Of a stretch of DNA of 64,000 bases, positions 11,579 to 22,480 are shown piece by piece. A program made the translations under genes and the position numbers. Every line of letters begins with the position of its first letter. Positions within the stretch are counted from its first letter, which is position 1. This DNA comes from Bacteroidota bacterium (GTDB lineage Bacteria; Bacteroidota; Bacteroidia; AKYH767-A; 2013-40CM-41-45): contig JADKJP010000004.1 in NCBI GenBank assembly GCA_016720935.1, positions 1 through 64,000 on the forward strand, in the 5' to 3' direction. Under the pieces are notes generated by a model. That model saw nothing but the letters and a program-made list of their open reading frames with translations. It was not told the DNA's origin and ran no database searches.

Positions 11579-11977
11579 ATGATCAACAATTCTGATTCCT
11601 CAAAACAAGATATGGATACACCAAAAAGTTCAGGCAGCACTGTTTCGGAAATGGAAAAATCCAAAACGCATATTATTGTCGAAATTATCGAATATGTTCC
11701 AAACTCTGTCGTGAGTAAAACAATTATAAAGAAAACAACCGGAAATGTAACAGTATCCTCATTTGACGAGGGTGAAGAATTGGCTGAAAAAAAATCACCA
11801 TACGACAACTACATTCAAATAATTGACGGAGAAGCAGAAGTGATCATCAATGAAAAATCGTACAAGCTTAAATTAGGTGAAGGAATCGTTATTCCCGCGA
11901 ATGCACCACATTGCTTCAATGCCAATGAACAATTTAAAATGATTTCAACTGTTATCAAAAGTGAAACGGAAGATTGA
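11579..11977 (+). CDS. Cupin-domain protein
   Basis: 132 residues with no signal peptide, so probably cytoplasmic. After a Ser-rich N-terminal 25 residues comes one small cupin barrel. Motif 1 is represented by YDNYIQIIDGEAEVII, lacking the usual two His of metal-binding cupins. Motif 2 is EGIVIPANAPHCF, with one conserved His. Such stand-alone cupins are often annotated only as cupin-2 proteins, and with so few metal ligands this one may be a binding or structural version rather than an enzyme. It could start at the internal Met at 11611 or 11651, but ATG 11579 follows an A-rich leader. It shares an upstream TGTAAC repeat with the gene at 12308, so the two may be co-regulated, for instance in a stress response (inference). 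Confidence 0.75.
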   Translation: MINNSDSSKQDMDTPKSSGSTVSEMEKSKTHIIVEIIEYVPNSVVSKTIIKKTTGNVTVSSFDEGEELAEKKSPYDNYIQIIDGEAEVIINEKSYKLKLGEGIVIPANAPHCFNANEQFKMISTVIKSETED

Positions 11978-12213
11978 AAGAAGTCTGATTGATCAATCGC
12001 ACTACATTAAGAACCTTTGAAGCTTTTCTCTATTATTAATTCTATAAGCGGCAATCAGATAAATTAGTCGCTACAGTTTTAATTTAAGAACTCGTCTTCT
12101 TAAACTTTTTTTCATGAACCATGGACTTGTTCATTTTTACATCTAATGTGTCCATTTGCATCAAACAAATAAAAGCCGTTCATAGGCTTTATAATTGATG
12201 CAGGTATGAATTA

Positions 12214-12240
12214 TGTAACTCTTTTAGAAAATTGTGTAAC
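12214..12240 (+). promoter_or_regulatory. TGTAAC direct repeat upstream of the hydrophilic protein gene
   Basis: TGTAACTCTTTT begins at 12214 and TGTAAC recurs at 12235, again with a 21-base period. The second copy ends 67 bases before the ATG at 12308. It matches the element at 11488-11514 in word, spacing and position. The surrounding intergenic region (11978-12307) shows nothing else. Confidence 0.45.
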
Positions 12241-12307
12241 GCAGCACTTTGAAAAAGTCGGGATCTTTGCAGCGTAATAATTCCGTTACAACTTAATTCT
12301 AAACAAA

Positions 12308-12621
12308 ATGGCCGAAAATCAAAAAGACTCGCGCAATCAGCAATCTGACAGCAAGTCACACCAGGAAAAAACACAAGAAGGCAAAAAACGGAAGAAACCA
12401 ATCCTAATAACCCTAAAGCGAACCAAAACAACAGTCAGGGTTCACAACAGGGAAATCCGAAACGTCAGGATGCTCCGAAATCCGAATCGACTACAGACGT
12501 TGAGGACAATGAAGAAGAAACTTCCGAAGAAACAGTAACTGCAAACAAATCGGAAGATTCCGGTTCTAAATCCAAAGAAAGTACTACAGGAAATCAATCC
12601 GGTAGAAAAGGAAGTTTGTAA
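12308..12621 (+). CDS. Small disordered hydrophilic protein (one frameshift)
   Basis: About 104 residues when one base is corrected at the A6 run 12383-12388. Before the break it reads MAENQKDSRNQQSDSKSHQ. After it the acidic, Asn/Gln/Ser-rich chain continues (EETNPNNPKANQNNSQGSQQ, then DVEDNEEETSEETVTANKS) and ends GRKGSL with TAA at 12619. There are no hydrophobic segments or cysteines, so the protein is probably intrinsically disordered, like small stress or desiccation proteins. The uncorrected frame turns strongly basic and is implausible. A strong terminator follows directly. The shared TGTAAC element links it to the cupin gene. Function unknown; the composition, not homology, is the evidence. 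Confidence 0.6.
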
Positions 12622-12641
12622 AATCATCTTCCAGATATATT

Positions 12642-12677
12642 AAAAAAACGGGGAGCAAATGCTTCCCGTTTTTTTTT
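12642..12677 (+). terminator. Rho-independent terminator
   Basis: An 8-bp stem CGGGGAGC / GCTTCCCG (one G-U pair) with an AAAT loop lies at 12649-12668. It is preceded by seven A and followed by nine T, so it can work in both directions. It ends the hydrophilic-protein transcript 20 bases past its stop. Confidence 0.85.
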
Positions 12678-12687
12678 AATGCTTCCA

Positions 12688-13131
12688 ATGAAAATAAAAT
12701 TCATTTTACTTTTACTTTTAATTTCATTTCTAAGCTCGTGCTTGGTTCAGTCACCAAAATATACATCTATAGATCAGGTGATGTCATTGGAACCGGGAAT
12801 GACAAAGGTCCAGGTAGAAGAACGATTGGGCGTCAAACCATATGATTTGAGGTTGCTAACAGATTCGAGTAAAGTATACATCTATGTATACAGAGTCAGT
12901 GACAGAAAAACGCTTTCCTTCAATACCAAGCCGGTGAACGGAAAAAAAACGACGGGAAAATATGTTCAGTTGGATGTCACTTATTCGATCCAGGATTCAC
13001 TGATCAGCATTGAAACCTGCAGGATGTGTCCCGACAATCTTACCACAACAAGTAAGATAAACGTGGAGAAAATGGTTTTGTTTGTGACAGTAACATTACC
13101 TGTATTGCTGATTTATTTTGGATTAAAATAA
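12688..13131 (+). CDS. BamE/SmpA-like lipoprotein
   Basis: 147 residues from ATG 12688; an ATG three codons earlier (12679) is possible but overlaps the terminator T tract. The signal peptide ends in the lipobox SFLSSC, giving a lipoprotein anchored at Cys. The next 60 residues carry the SmpA/BamE-like pattern: SLEPGMTKVQVEERLG followed by two strands (KVYIYVYRVSD). A short C-terminal hydrophobic segment (LFVTVTLPVLLIYFGL) may be a membrane helix, which is unusual for the family. BamE-like domains assist outer-membrane assembly, but many small lipoproteins of this fold have other roles. It starts directly after the terminator of the previous gene, so its promoter must overlap that hairpin or it depends on read-through. 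Confidence 0.65.
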   Translation: MKIKFILLLLLISFLSSCLVQSPKYTSIDQVMSLEPGMTKVQVEERLGVKPYDLRLLTDSSKVYIYVYRVSDRKTLSFNTKPVNGKKTTGKYVQLDVTYSIQDSLISIETCRMCPDNLTTTSKINVEKMVLFVTVTLPVLLIYFGLK

Positions 13132-13220
13132 ACAAGAATTCATACAATTGATTATCATATCCATCATGAAATCAAATTCCCTGAATGATCTCCTGGCAAA
13201 ATCAATTTTCATCAACTTTT

Positions 13221-13470
13221 AATTTTCTCATCACCCAGTAAATCACACACACAACACCCACAAACCCAAAGATTGATAATATTTCATTCCGGCTTAGATT
13301 CGAAAATACATACAGGATAGCAGCTATTGAAATACCCGGAATGAGTAAACCGGCGGGTGCTTTGAAAGGTTTTTCAGCGCCTTCCTCCTCCTTTTAAATC
13401 GAAGTTTGATTGTTGCCATGACTACAGCGAGATAAATCAACAGCAGTGCTCCGCTTGCAAGTACAGCCAG
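13221..13470 (-). pseudogene. Truncated duplicate of the permease 3' end
   Basis: This 250-base stretch aligns without large gaps to 23650-23900, the 3' end of the intact APC permease gene; by eye about 16 to 20 bases differ. It contains several substitutions that alter codons and a TTTTAAAT change at about 13393 that introduces a stop in the reading frame, so it cannot encode the permease end. The homology stops abruptly at GTACAGCCAG (13470), exactly where the REP-like repeat cluster begins. No start region is present. It is the footprint of a duplication and rearrangement event rather than a gene. Confidence 0.8.
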
Positions 13471-13582
13471 CTGCGAAGGATATGACTAAAACAACTGCGA
13501 AGATTTTCAAAAATAATTTCCTGCTGCGCAGAATATGAAAAAAACTGTTGCGAAGGAATTTTCAATCCCTCGCAGCCGATAT
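13469..13582. repeat. REP-like repeat cluster, CTGCGAAGGA family
   Basis: Four units start with CTGCGAAG or a one-base variant, at about 13471, 13496, 13530 and 13552. They are separated by A-rich spacers, and the last forms an imperfect hairpin ending in CCCTCGCAG. The first two units match 23159-23215 closely. The cluster directly abuts the truncated permease copy. Confidence 0.6.
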
Positions 13583-13775
13583 TTAAGTGTCTTGAATTGA
13601 TAAGGTCATAGTCTGATGATGCAAATAAACTCAATGAGAATTTCTGCGCCAGTCAACTGACTAGTGCAATCACGTCCCACTCCCGACATGTCATTGCCGT
13701 CAGGACTGAAACCAATAAAAAGTCCCTGTGACATCCTCTTGCAAAATAAGTTTTATTTTCCGAAAGTTTTTTTGG
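13583..13775. other. Intergenic, 3' of the giant LamG gene
   Basis: Nothing coding is supported. A weak A/T-rich inverted repeat (AAAATAA / TTATTTT, 13742-13758) lies just past the stop of the minus-strand gene and could help end its transcript. Confidence 0.3.
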
Positions 13776-16700
13776 CTAAGGACTAACCGTGATAATAAAA
13801 AGCTGGCTATTGTTTTCAATTAAACCGTAGTCCGCTGATTCCACCAAGTTGTCACCTGTGAGATCCTCTGAAAAATAACCAAAAAGAAATTGCTGCGAAG
13901 CATTTTCGATGGCGCTGTAGTCGGAAGATTCGACAAATCCATCCTGGTTTACGTCACCGCTCCATATTGCAAAACTACCATCTCCCTGATCCACTTCGTT
14001 CAAACCATAAGCTTGAGTTGTGGCAGTTGTAAAATTGTAATCCGTGGACGCGGAAAATAAAACCGTAGCAGCACTCCATGTCTCCAGAGCATTACGTGTC
14101 CGAAGTACAACATAATAATGTCCCCCGGAAACATTGGTTGGGAATTCTGATGTAGGCGAAATGTCATACGTAATCGTTCCGTCTGTCTTCAACACAACCG
14201 TATCGAGCCTGACCAGAGACAGATCCGGTGCATCGCGCAATTCTACAATTACCGAATCACAATCTGTCGGATCCATACTGATACCTGCATTGTATAATAC
14301 CGGCTGCATGAGACCTCCTCCAAGATAAAATCCCTGGATAAACGCATGCAGTTGAACATTGACGCCACATGATCCTGCATTTTGTGCGGTCACTATAGCA
14401 CTGGTCATTGAACAGCCCAAAGCATTGGTTACAGTTACGGAATAATCATCCCCAACTTGCGCTCCAATAGCCGCTGTAATTTCAGAAGTCGACCATAGAT
14501 AGGAACTGTAACTATTAATCGGCGCAGTGGACGGAACATTAAATTGCGGACCATTAAACAAGGTTCCATCATGTCCATTGGATGTTAAGTCGTGAATTAC
14601 ATTTCCTCCTGTTTCATCCAACTTGTAATAGGCAACCAAATGACGTGTGGACGCTGGGATTGAATATCCCATTGATTGCTGAATCTGCACTTGCGAGAGG
14701 GGAGAATCGAACATTCGTATTTCATCAAGCTCTCCATTCCAGTATCGGTCAGAATAATTCCCATACTTACTCAGGCGAAGCTCGGGGTTTAGGTAATTAA
14801 TGACAAAATTAGCAGGTAAATTAAACGATGTTACCAAAACCCCATTAATATAAGCCTCTATTTTCGAGGGTGATTTTACCAGTGCGAGATGCTGCCAGAC
14901 ACCGGCAGTCAGCTGAATTCCTGATGTGGATTGACCACATATATAAAAAAAAGTACATATTCGTGTTGCCGGGCCATTGCTGCAAAACCCAGTTCGCACC
15001 ATACGCATGGTTGTTTTCAATAATATCCGTGAAGGGTAATTGGGTCGCACCTGGTTTTACCCACATCTCAATCGTGAAATTCTGGTAGTTAAACCAATTT
15101 CCAAACTCCGCATATTGATCCGTACCATTCAGCTGCAAACTATTTCCAACGGTGGACAAGGTTGCCATGCCTGGCGTGCAGGGTGTATAATCAGTGGAAA
15201 ATATTTCCGGCGTCGGAATGGCCGCGGGATTCAGTCCCGGGTTATCCGCTACAACCAGATCGCTGGTCATACTGCAGCCAATGACATTAGTTACTGTCAC
15301 AGAATACGAAGTCCCTACCTGACCGGTTATTGTTGAAGTTGTTTCTCCGGTTGACCATAAGTACGAACTGAAATAGTTAATGGGAGCCGTGGAGGGAATG
15401 TTGAATACCGGGTCGTTATACAAGAGTCCATTGTGCGCATTGGAAGATATATCATGAATGGACATTCCATCCATTTCGTCCATGCGGTAATACGCCTTCA
15501 AATGAACATTGGAGGCAGGAACGGAATAGTACATCTCATATAGTATTTCACTTTGAGCCCGTGGATAATCATACATCCTGACTTCATCATACAAACCATT
15601 CCAAAAACGATCGGATGAAGAAGTCAAACGCCCCAGGTGTAGCAAAGGGTTCGAATAATTAATTGTGAAATTTGCAGGAAGCGCATAATCAATCGCTATA
15701 GATCCATTGATGTACACCCTGATCTTACTTTGTGATTTTACAATTGCAAGATGTTGCCATGTATTCGCCGCCAGTTGAAAGCCCGGAGTGTTTTGACCGC
15801 TCAGATAGAAATAATAATTATTCGCAGTCGTTCCGCTTTGCTGTAATACCCAGTTCTGGTTGAGCCCATGATTATTATCAAGGATATCAGCATAAGGCAT
15901 CTGCGTACTTCCCGGTTTTACCCACATCTCTATGGTAAAATTTTGGTAATTGAACCAGTTTCCCAGATTCGCAAACTGGCTGGAGCCATTTAATTGCAAA
16001 CTGTTTCCAACAGTCGTTAAGGATACCTGGGAGTTGTTACATGGTGCGGTAAGTGCGGTAAACAGCACGGGAGCGGGGATTTGAGCCATATCTATTTCCA
16101 TATCCATGGAAGCTGATGCCGTGCAACCATTTCCACTGCTCACGGTCACACTATATGTACCCGTCACAGGAGTAATGATGCTGTTCATAGTTTCTCCGGT
16201 TGACCAAAGAATATTCGTGTAGGAATTCACCGGAGCTGTACTTGGAAATTCCATTTGCGTAACGACGCTAAACATAAGGTGATGACCAAATGGACCATCG
16301 TCACCCTGAACACTGGTACTTGTAAAATCCATTTTGTAATAAGCACGCATATCCGAAACATTAGGGTCAACGGAAGAATACATTTCACTCAAAATCCGTC
16401 CCGAAGAAATCGCTCCTTCATACACCCTCAGTTCATCCACCGCTCCGTTCCAATAAGAATTCGTGTTGTTGACAGGATCCAATCCAAGGATGAACTGACT
16501 GTCGTGATTCGGGTAATGAAAAGAATAATTGGACGGAACAGTTCCTGAAACAATTAATGTTCCATCAACAAAAATAGAAAGATCAGAATTATTTTTTGTC
16601 AACGCGATATGCTGCCAGACATTGGGAGTGAGCACAAAGGTATCCAACGTGAGCCCATCTACATTTATGAAATAGGTGTTAGCAGGAAGGATCCCGGTAG

Positions 16701-19700
16701 TGTTCTGTTGCAAAGACCATTTCAAGCCGGTAGGAGAATAAACTGAAACCAATGTAGCCAGGTCGGACTGAACAGTTTCCGGCTTTACCCACATCTCAAC
16801 AGTGAAGTTGGAGAAATCAAACCAGTTCCCTGAAGTTCCACTCTGACCCGGTCCATGAAGAATTAATGCGGCTCCCTTGACGGTCATGCGGCCCAGATCA
16901 TCCCTACAGTCAACAACTGTTCTGTCTTGAGAAATAGAAACAATGGGATTTTCATTCACCATAGTCGTTAAAACGGAGCTCGTGCCCGAACATCCATCAG
17001 AATTTGTGACCACTACAGAATAGGTTCCTGTTGCACTTACACTCAGCATAGCTTCAGTTGAGCCTGTACTCCAGAGATACGAATAACCAGTTCCGGATGC
17101 TCCTATCAAACCTGAAGGAATGGATAAATACTGCGGGCCATTTTGTATGGTCCCATTGATGCCATTTGGCGTAGCATCGATGGCGGTCGTCCCGGTGCCC
17201 GAAGCAAAATTGTAATACATCAGCAGGCCGGAACTTGTGGGGGAAACGTTGTGATTGTAATTAGAAGATATTTCAGACGCGCTTCTTGCCACACTCCACA
17301 CTCTGAACTCCGCCAGATCCACTTGAGCGTATTCTCCATTTCCGCCCCATCGGCCTCCCAGGTTCCAATGCGGATTTAATGGAGTTTGGTTACAAGGAGC
17401 GGAGAAGACCTGAATGCCATTTTGGTAAACTGAGAAGACATTGCCATTCCTGACATAGGCCATGTGCGTCCATGTATTCGGACTGGCGGAAGCTACCGTA
17501 GTCCATCCAAACCCAAACTGTCCGCCGTATACTTTGAAATCTGTACCACTGGTTGCTGTTTCAAAAGCATCATTGTCTTCTGAAGTAATTCGTTCATAAC
17601 CCGCCTGAGAAAAAGTCCGTACCCAGTACTCAAGTGTAAAATCCTGGAGGGCCAAGAGTGGATTGGATGGGATCGCAACATAATCATTCACCCCATCGAA
17701 TGAAAGAGCATTAGAATTGCTGTAATTCGTATATAGATTCACATTGCCTCCTGCGCAAAACGTGGTTGACCCGGAAGGTGTAATTACCGGAGCAGGCACG
17801 ACACCATCTTCTACAGTAACGGAAGCTGATGCGGAGCAACCCGCAGAAGTCATCACCTCCAGCGTATAAACACCGGAAACGGAAACTGTAGTGGTCGAAG
17901 TCGTATCTCCGGTAGACCATGAATAGGATGCGTATTCAATCGGCGCGGTGGAAGGAACAGACCAGCTTCCACTTCCAAATTGCAAATATCCGTTATACCC
18001 GTTCCCCGACACGTCATTCACATGCTGAGAAGCAAAACTCTCTGCATTGTAATACACTTTTAAATCGCTGCTGCTATAAGGGACAGCTTTGTTATAATTA
18101 GAGCTGATATCATTCGCTGTTCTCACATATTTCCAGAGACGGAATTCATCCATACGGCCATGAAAAGCAGTAACGTTATCGCCGTTACCTATAGCCTGCG
18201 ATACAAATGAACCACTTGAATAGGTTCCCGTACGGACTGTCGAACTCTCCATAACTCCATTGACATACATCTTCATTTCACCGGTACTGTTCGCATACGT
18301 CACTGCCACATGATACCATGTACCGGCAGACCAGTTATTACGAACGGAGAGTAAGGCGGTACGGTCCAGAAAATTATTTTGAATTTTAAAAATCAAATGT
18401 CCTCCAGGATAGTTTTGATTATCAAAATAAATTTGAGTACCCGCACCTGAATTTTCGCTCCTTTCATACAGATACATTGCTGTGGTATTCGAAGCATTGT
18501 AATCGGCATCCGGATTAAACCAAAATTCAATGGTATATGAATTTATATTCGCAACATCCGGCATTGAAACATAACCCATACCGGAAAATGACAATGCGTT
18601 CCCCCCGTCATAACTTGATCCCAAAATTACAGTAGAACCGGAGCAAATTTTACCCTGACCCACAGCACTTATTTGTACCGTTGTATTGTCAATCAGTCCA
18701 TCGCAATCATCATCAACGCCGTTTCCGCAGATTTCTGTTGCACCCGGGTGAGCATACGGATTCGTATCATAACAGTCCGTGTTGTTAGTTACATACCCTG
18801 AAGGAGGGGAACAGGCCAATACCGATGACAGCGGATTTCCGTAACCGTCACCGTCGACATCAGCGTAATAGGTCTGGGCAGTACCAGCAGCCATTGTTGC
18901 CGTGACAACAGAAGAGGTTAGCACTTCAATCCCGGAGGTTGCTGTTACTGAATAATCACCTGCTTGAGAAATCAACAAACTGGGTGACGTTTCTCCTGTT
19001 ATTGGGCTACCATTCAAAAGCCATTGAAATGAGACGCCAACTTCCGGGACAACTGAAAGTGTAATTGATAAACCCTGGCAAAGCGTAAAAGGTCCTGCAG
19101 GAGTGATGACCGGTACGGAAATACTATTTTCAATGTTCAGGGAATTTCTTTCAATAATGCTCCATCTGCCCGCATTGTCCTTCGCCCGGATATAAACAAT
19201 GTGTGAACCCTTGGTCAAACCTGTCGTCGACAGATTCGTCGTAATGTTAAGATCAGAAGAAGCAGTAACAGGAATATCCATACCATTTCCAACTCCCGGA
19301 TCATTGTCGTAATAATACTCGAGTGCCACCACCTGTTGCGAAGTGTTGTTTTCTCCCACGTAAAACAAACTTCGTTCGATAATGCTCCAGTGACCTGTCC
19401 CATCCTGCGTGCGTACATACAGGTTGTGAAATCCTCCGGCAAGGGAATTAGGAATGAGAATGCTAATATTTTGTTCGTAGGAAGTCGTCGGACTAACAGA
19501 AACAACATTCCCGTTTCCAGCAATTCCTACTCCGGGATCTGTATCAAAATAATATTGATAGGCGACAATTGGATTTCCAGAACTCGTTGTGCGAACATAA
19601 AACAAACTTCGCTCTGTGATACTCCATTGACCATTGACATTTCTCGTTCGCATGTAGAGGTTATGATACCCATCCGTAAGCGTACCAGGAACTGAGATGG

Positions 19701-20118
19701 TCAAGGGCTGATTAAACACAGAGGCCGGATTCATCGAAACGACACTCCCGTTTCCGGAAACGCCTACACCCGGATCAGTATCAAAATAATACTGGTACGT
19801 GTCCATGTCAATCGCAAGTCCGGGTGTTGTAACATAAAACAAACTTCTTTCCGCAATGCTCCAGCGTCCAGACTGGTCTTTGGCACGTACATATAGGTTA
19901 TTAAATCCGGAAAGCGATCCCGGCACCGGAATGGAAAGCGTAGCTGAATAATTCCGCACAGGGCCTACATTGAGTATACTTCCATTGCCTGCCACACCCA
20001 CTCCCGGATCCGTATTAAAATAATATTGAACAGCTGTAATCTGAGTGGAATTTTGCGCATAGCTGAATTGATACAATACACTTAAAATAATCAGCCAAAT
20101 AAAGTATCTTGAATTCAT
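13776..20118 (-). CDS. Giant multi-LamG surface protein (one frameshift)
   Basis: About 2113 residues once one T is removed from the 8-base run at 14945-14952; without the correction the frame ends soon after a mid-LamG tyrosine. Signal peptide MNSRYFIWLIILSVLYQFSYA. Residues about 22-330 hold four repeats of roughly 77 residues (QYYFDTDPGVGVAGNGN, ending WSIIERSLFYV). An Ig-like stretch is followed by a MopE-like metal-binding motif (YYADVDGDGYG, DCYDTNPYAHPGA, CGNGVDDDCDG). Then come five LamG/concanavalin-like domains, each followed by a short SYLWSTGETTS-type strand region. The last two LamG domains are near copies. The C-terminus is not a YPNP tail but two dockerin/EF-hand-like loops (DVNQDGFVESSDYSAIENA and DLTGDNLVESADYGLIENN), common at the end of Bacteroidota LamG proteins. 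Probably a surface adhesin or glycan binder; calcium binding is inferred. Confidence 0.85.
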
Positions 20119-20236
20119 GATGTGTAAAATTTAATAAGCCCTTGGAATCGTGCGGGTTTTGCCGGTTGGCGAACAGCTGCCTGGCTCTTTATCCTATCTT
20201 CTCCAAACGACGTTGAATATTTTTTCTCTCTTCGAA

Positions 20237-21316
20237 TCAATTGTCTTTGGGATTGGTCGCATTGATCTGAATATCCAAGGTGCCACTTGGAGTAACATTC
20301 GGATTGGAAATAATCAGCGATCGAACAATCGGATTGATCAGCACTTCTCCGGATTCATTGAAATGCGTAGTACTCCCGTGCGGCCCAAGGTCACCGCCAT
20401 CCAACCCTGCACCTCTTGCATGAGAAATTGGCAACAGATGGTAGTCATCAGTTGGTGAATACAAATTACCGGCAGTATAGTTTGCAAGTTTGGGATCTAC
20501 ATTATCAATATTATTCATGACAATATTATTAAACTGTTGCAAATTTGAACTGCTCGACAACCTTGAAATGTTGTTGTAAAAGACTACGAAATAACAAGAG
20601 GAACATGGGCTGGAGGAATTCATAAATATTGAATTCTTAAAAATGCCATGGTGCACTAAATTGATAAAACTATTCGGACTTAGAAAAAGACAATGATCTA
20701 CAGTAAATGCATTGTCATTGTTACCCGAAATAGTGCCGTTAAAGACGCAACTAACTATTGATATGTTTTCTATCAATACTGAATTACCGGAACCGGGAAG
20801 TATAATATTTCCCAATGAGCTTTCAAATATTGAATTTATAAAAGAGAAAGACTGAACCTCAGCACCCAGCTGGCCATTTATTTGAAAACGGGCATGGAAG
20901 AAACAATTATAAAATGACACATTGCTGTAATGAGCGCCCGTTAGCGTATTCGTTTCTACGTTAGTTTCAAAAGCCAATCCATAAAATCTCGACCCGCTCG
21001 CGTTGGGTCCCAAATAAAATGAAAACGAGCCACGGCCTTTAACAATTGATCTTTTTGAAACTCCGTTTTGAGGGTTAATCCCAATTCCAATTACTACCAG
21101 TGATTTATTCCAGGGATCTAAATCTCCTCCAAACTCATAAGGTATATCTGTTCCTTCCAACAGCAAGGTATCACCGATTGATGCATCACTATATGCCTGA
21201 ACAAGCGTTGAATCCTGCGAACCCATCATCGGGTGATTGCTCACCGTAATGACCCGACCAAACGAGCAAAAGGTGAAAAGCAGAAATAGAACAGATAGTG
21301 TAAGTAATTTATTCAT
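20237..21316 (-). CDS. Secreted right-handed beta-helix protein, copy A
   Basis: 359 residues with a signal peptide (MNKLLTLSVLFLLFTFCSFG). The body is a pectate-lyase-like right-handed beta-helix: short hydrophobic strands separated by Asn/Ser turns (FYNCFFHARF, FSFINSIFESS, VSCVFNGTISG, FTVDHCLFLS, FKNSIFMNSS). It opens with the GDTLLLEGTDIPYE stretch common to secreted beta-helix proteins. The C-terminal 40 residues (EVLINPIVRSLI, ATNPKDN) are conserved with the neighbouring paralog and lack a T9SS tail. No catalytic triad typical of polysaccharide lyases is evident, so binding rather than cleavage is possible. It lies 118 bases from copy B on the same strand and 119 bases upstream of the giant LamG gene, so the three may form a transcription unit. 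Confidence 0.75.
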   Translation of the reverse strand: MNKLLTLSVLFLLFTFCSFGRVITVSNHPMMGSQDSTLVQAYSDASIGDTLLLEGTDIPYEFGGDLDPWNKSLVVIGIGINPQNGVSKRSIVKGRGSFSFYLGPNASGSRFYGLAFETNVETNTLTGAHYSNVSFYNCFFHARFQINGQLGAEVQSFSFINSIFESSLGNIILPGSGNSVLIENISIVSCVFNGTISGNNDNAFTVDHCLFLSPNSFINLVHHGIFKNSIFMNSSSPCSSCYFVVFYNNISRLSSSSNLQQFNNIVMNNIDNVDPKLANYTAGNLYSPTDDYHLLPISHARGAGLDGGDLGPHGSTTHFNESGEVLINPIVRSLIISNPNVTPSGTLDIQINATNPKDN

Positions 21317-21433
21317 TGGATTATTTTTTATTAATTAATATTTTCAGTTTAACTTTTCTGCTTATGTCGAATTTATAAATTGCTTCGTAAATCTCTACTT
21401 GGGATTTCTCAATCTTCCATTAAAAAAATACTC

Positions 21434-22480
21434 TTAATGATCATTCGGATTGGTTGCATGAATCTCAATATTCAGAGTTCCACCGGGAGCAATATTCGGA
21501 GTGCTGTTAATCAAGGAACGAACAATGGGATTGATCAGAACTTCTCCGGTTTCACTGAAGTTAGTAGCACTTCCGTGCGGGCCAATATCTACACCGCCTA
21601 CCCCTGCTCCTTTGGCGGGCGAGGTGGGGTAAATGTGGTAGTCGTCAGTAGGAGAATATAAATTTCCAGGTGTATAGTTTACGAAATTGGGGTTGGTGTT
21701 GTCAAGGTTACTTATTAACTGACAACCTGAACAATTGCTTGTTAGATTTACGGCTAACCTGAAAATATTATGGGAAATTGTATTCACATGTCCGGCGAAC
21801 GGATCTGAACTATTCATGAATATTGAATTCTCAATAGTAGAATTAACCAATAAAGTAGAAACACACCTGCCAGAAAATAAAAACAAGCAACTTTCAATGG
21901 ACCAAGGATGATCCTCAGGATAAAGATTATAATCCACAATGCTTCCATTAACAATACAACTTATTAATGATATCGGACTTTGCGCATCAGATACAACCTG
22001 AATATCATCATCAGTACTTTCAAATACGGAATTGACAAATGAACAATTCGGGCCAGGACTTTGAAAAACAACGGGCTGCTTGAACAGGCAATTATAGAAA
22101 GATAAATTAGAACTATTCCTTCCATCAATTACTGTTTCAAAAACAATTCCATAAAACCGAGACCCCAAACCCGATATTTTAAATGTTCCACTCCAGGTGC
22201 CATGAATAATGGACTTTTTGTAGTTGTCCTTTTGTGAATTTATTCCAATCCCAATTACAGTAAGATTTTTGGTCCAATACTGTGAGCCGCTTCCATACTC
22301 ATAGGGAATATCCGTTCCCTCCAAAAGCAAGGTATCGCCATCTGCAGCAGCAGTGTATGCTGCAAGCAAAGTGGAATATTGTGAACCTAGAGCAGAATGA
22401 TTACTCACCGTCCGAACGGTTCCGAATGTGTGAAGTGCAGAACAAAGAAACAAGAATGACAGTGTATAGAATTTTTTCAT
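21434..22480 (-). CDS. Secreted right-handed beta-helix protein, copy B
   Basis: 348 residues with a signal peptide (MKKFYTLSFLFLCSALHTFG). The architecture and most strand positions match copy A (SNHSALGSQYSTLLAAY, GDTLLLEGTDIPYEYG, SSNLSFYNCLFKQPVV, SIENSIFMNSS), with a conserved C-terminus (EVLINPIVRSLIN, ATNPNDH). It is clearly a tandem duplicate of copy A; the most conserved part is the N-terminal strand region and the C-terminal 40 residues, while the middle of the helix has diverged. This pattern is common in beta-helix families that vary their surface. Upstream is a long gene-free region (22481-23630), so it probably has its own promoter. Confidence 0.75.
   Translation of the reverse strand: MKKFYTLSFLFLCSALHTFGTVRTVSNHSALGSQYSTLLAAYTAAADGDTLLLEGTDIPYEYGSGSQYWTKNLTVIGIGINSQKDNYKKSIIHGTWSGTFKISGLGSRFYGIVFETVIDGRNSSNLSFYNCLFKQPVVFQSPGPNCSFVNSVFESTDDDIQVVSDAQSPISLISCIVNGSIVDYNLYPEDHPWSIESCLFLFSGRCVSTLLVNSTIENSIFMNSSDPFAGHVNTISHNIFRLAVNLTSNCSGCQLISNLDNTNPNFVNYTPGNLYSPTDDYHIYPTSPAKGAGVGGVDIGPHGSATNFSETGEVLINPIVRSLINSTPNIAPGGTLNIEIHATNPNDH

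Noticed and set aside
12308..12538. The 76-codon basic product of the uncorrected frame
   Set aside because: The downstream half has implausible basic composition, while the alternative frame continues the acidic, Asn/Ser-rich character and ends with a proper stop before a terminator.
13221..13582. Insertion sequence
   Set aside because: No transposase, no target-site duplication seen; the stretch is a permease fragment and REP-like units.
16255..16548. Antisense open frames inside the giant LamG gene
   Set aside because: They oppose a gene with clear domain repeats and have no start context, signal peptide or motif.
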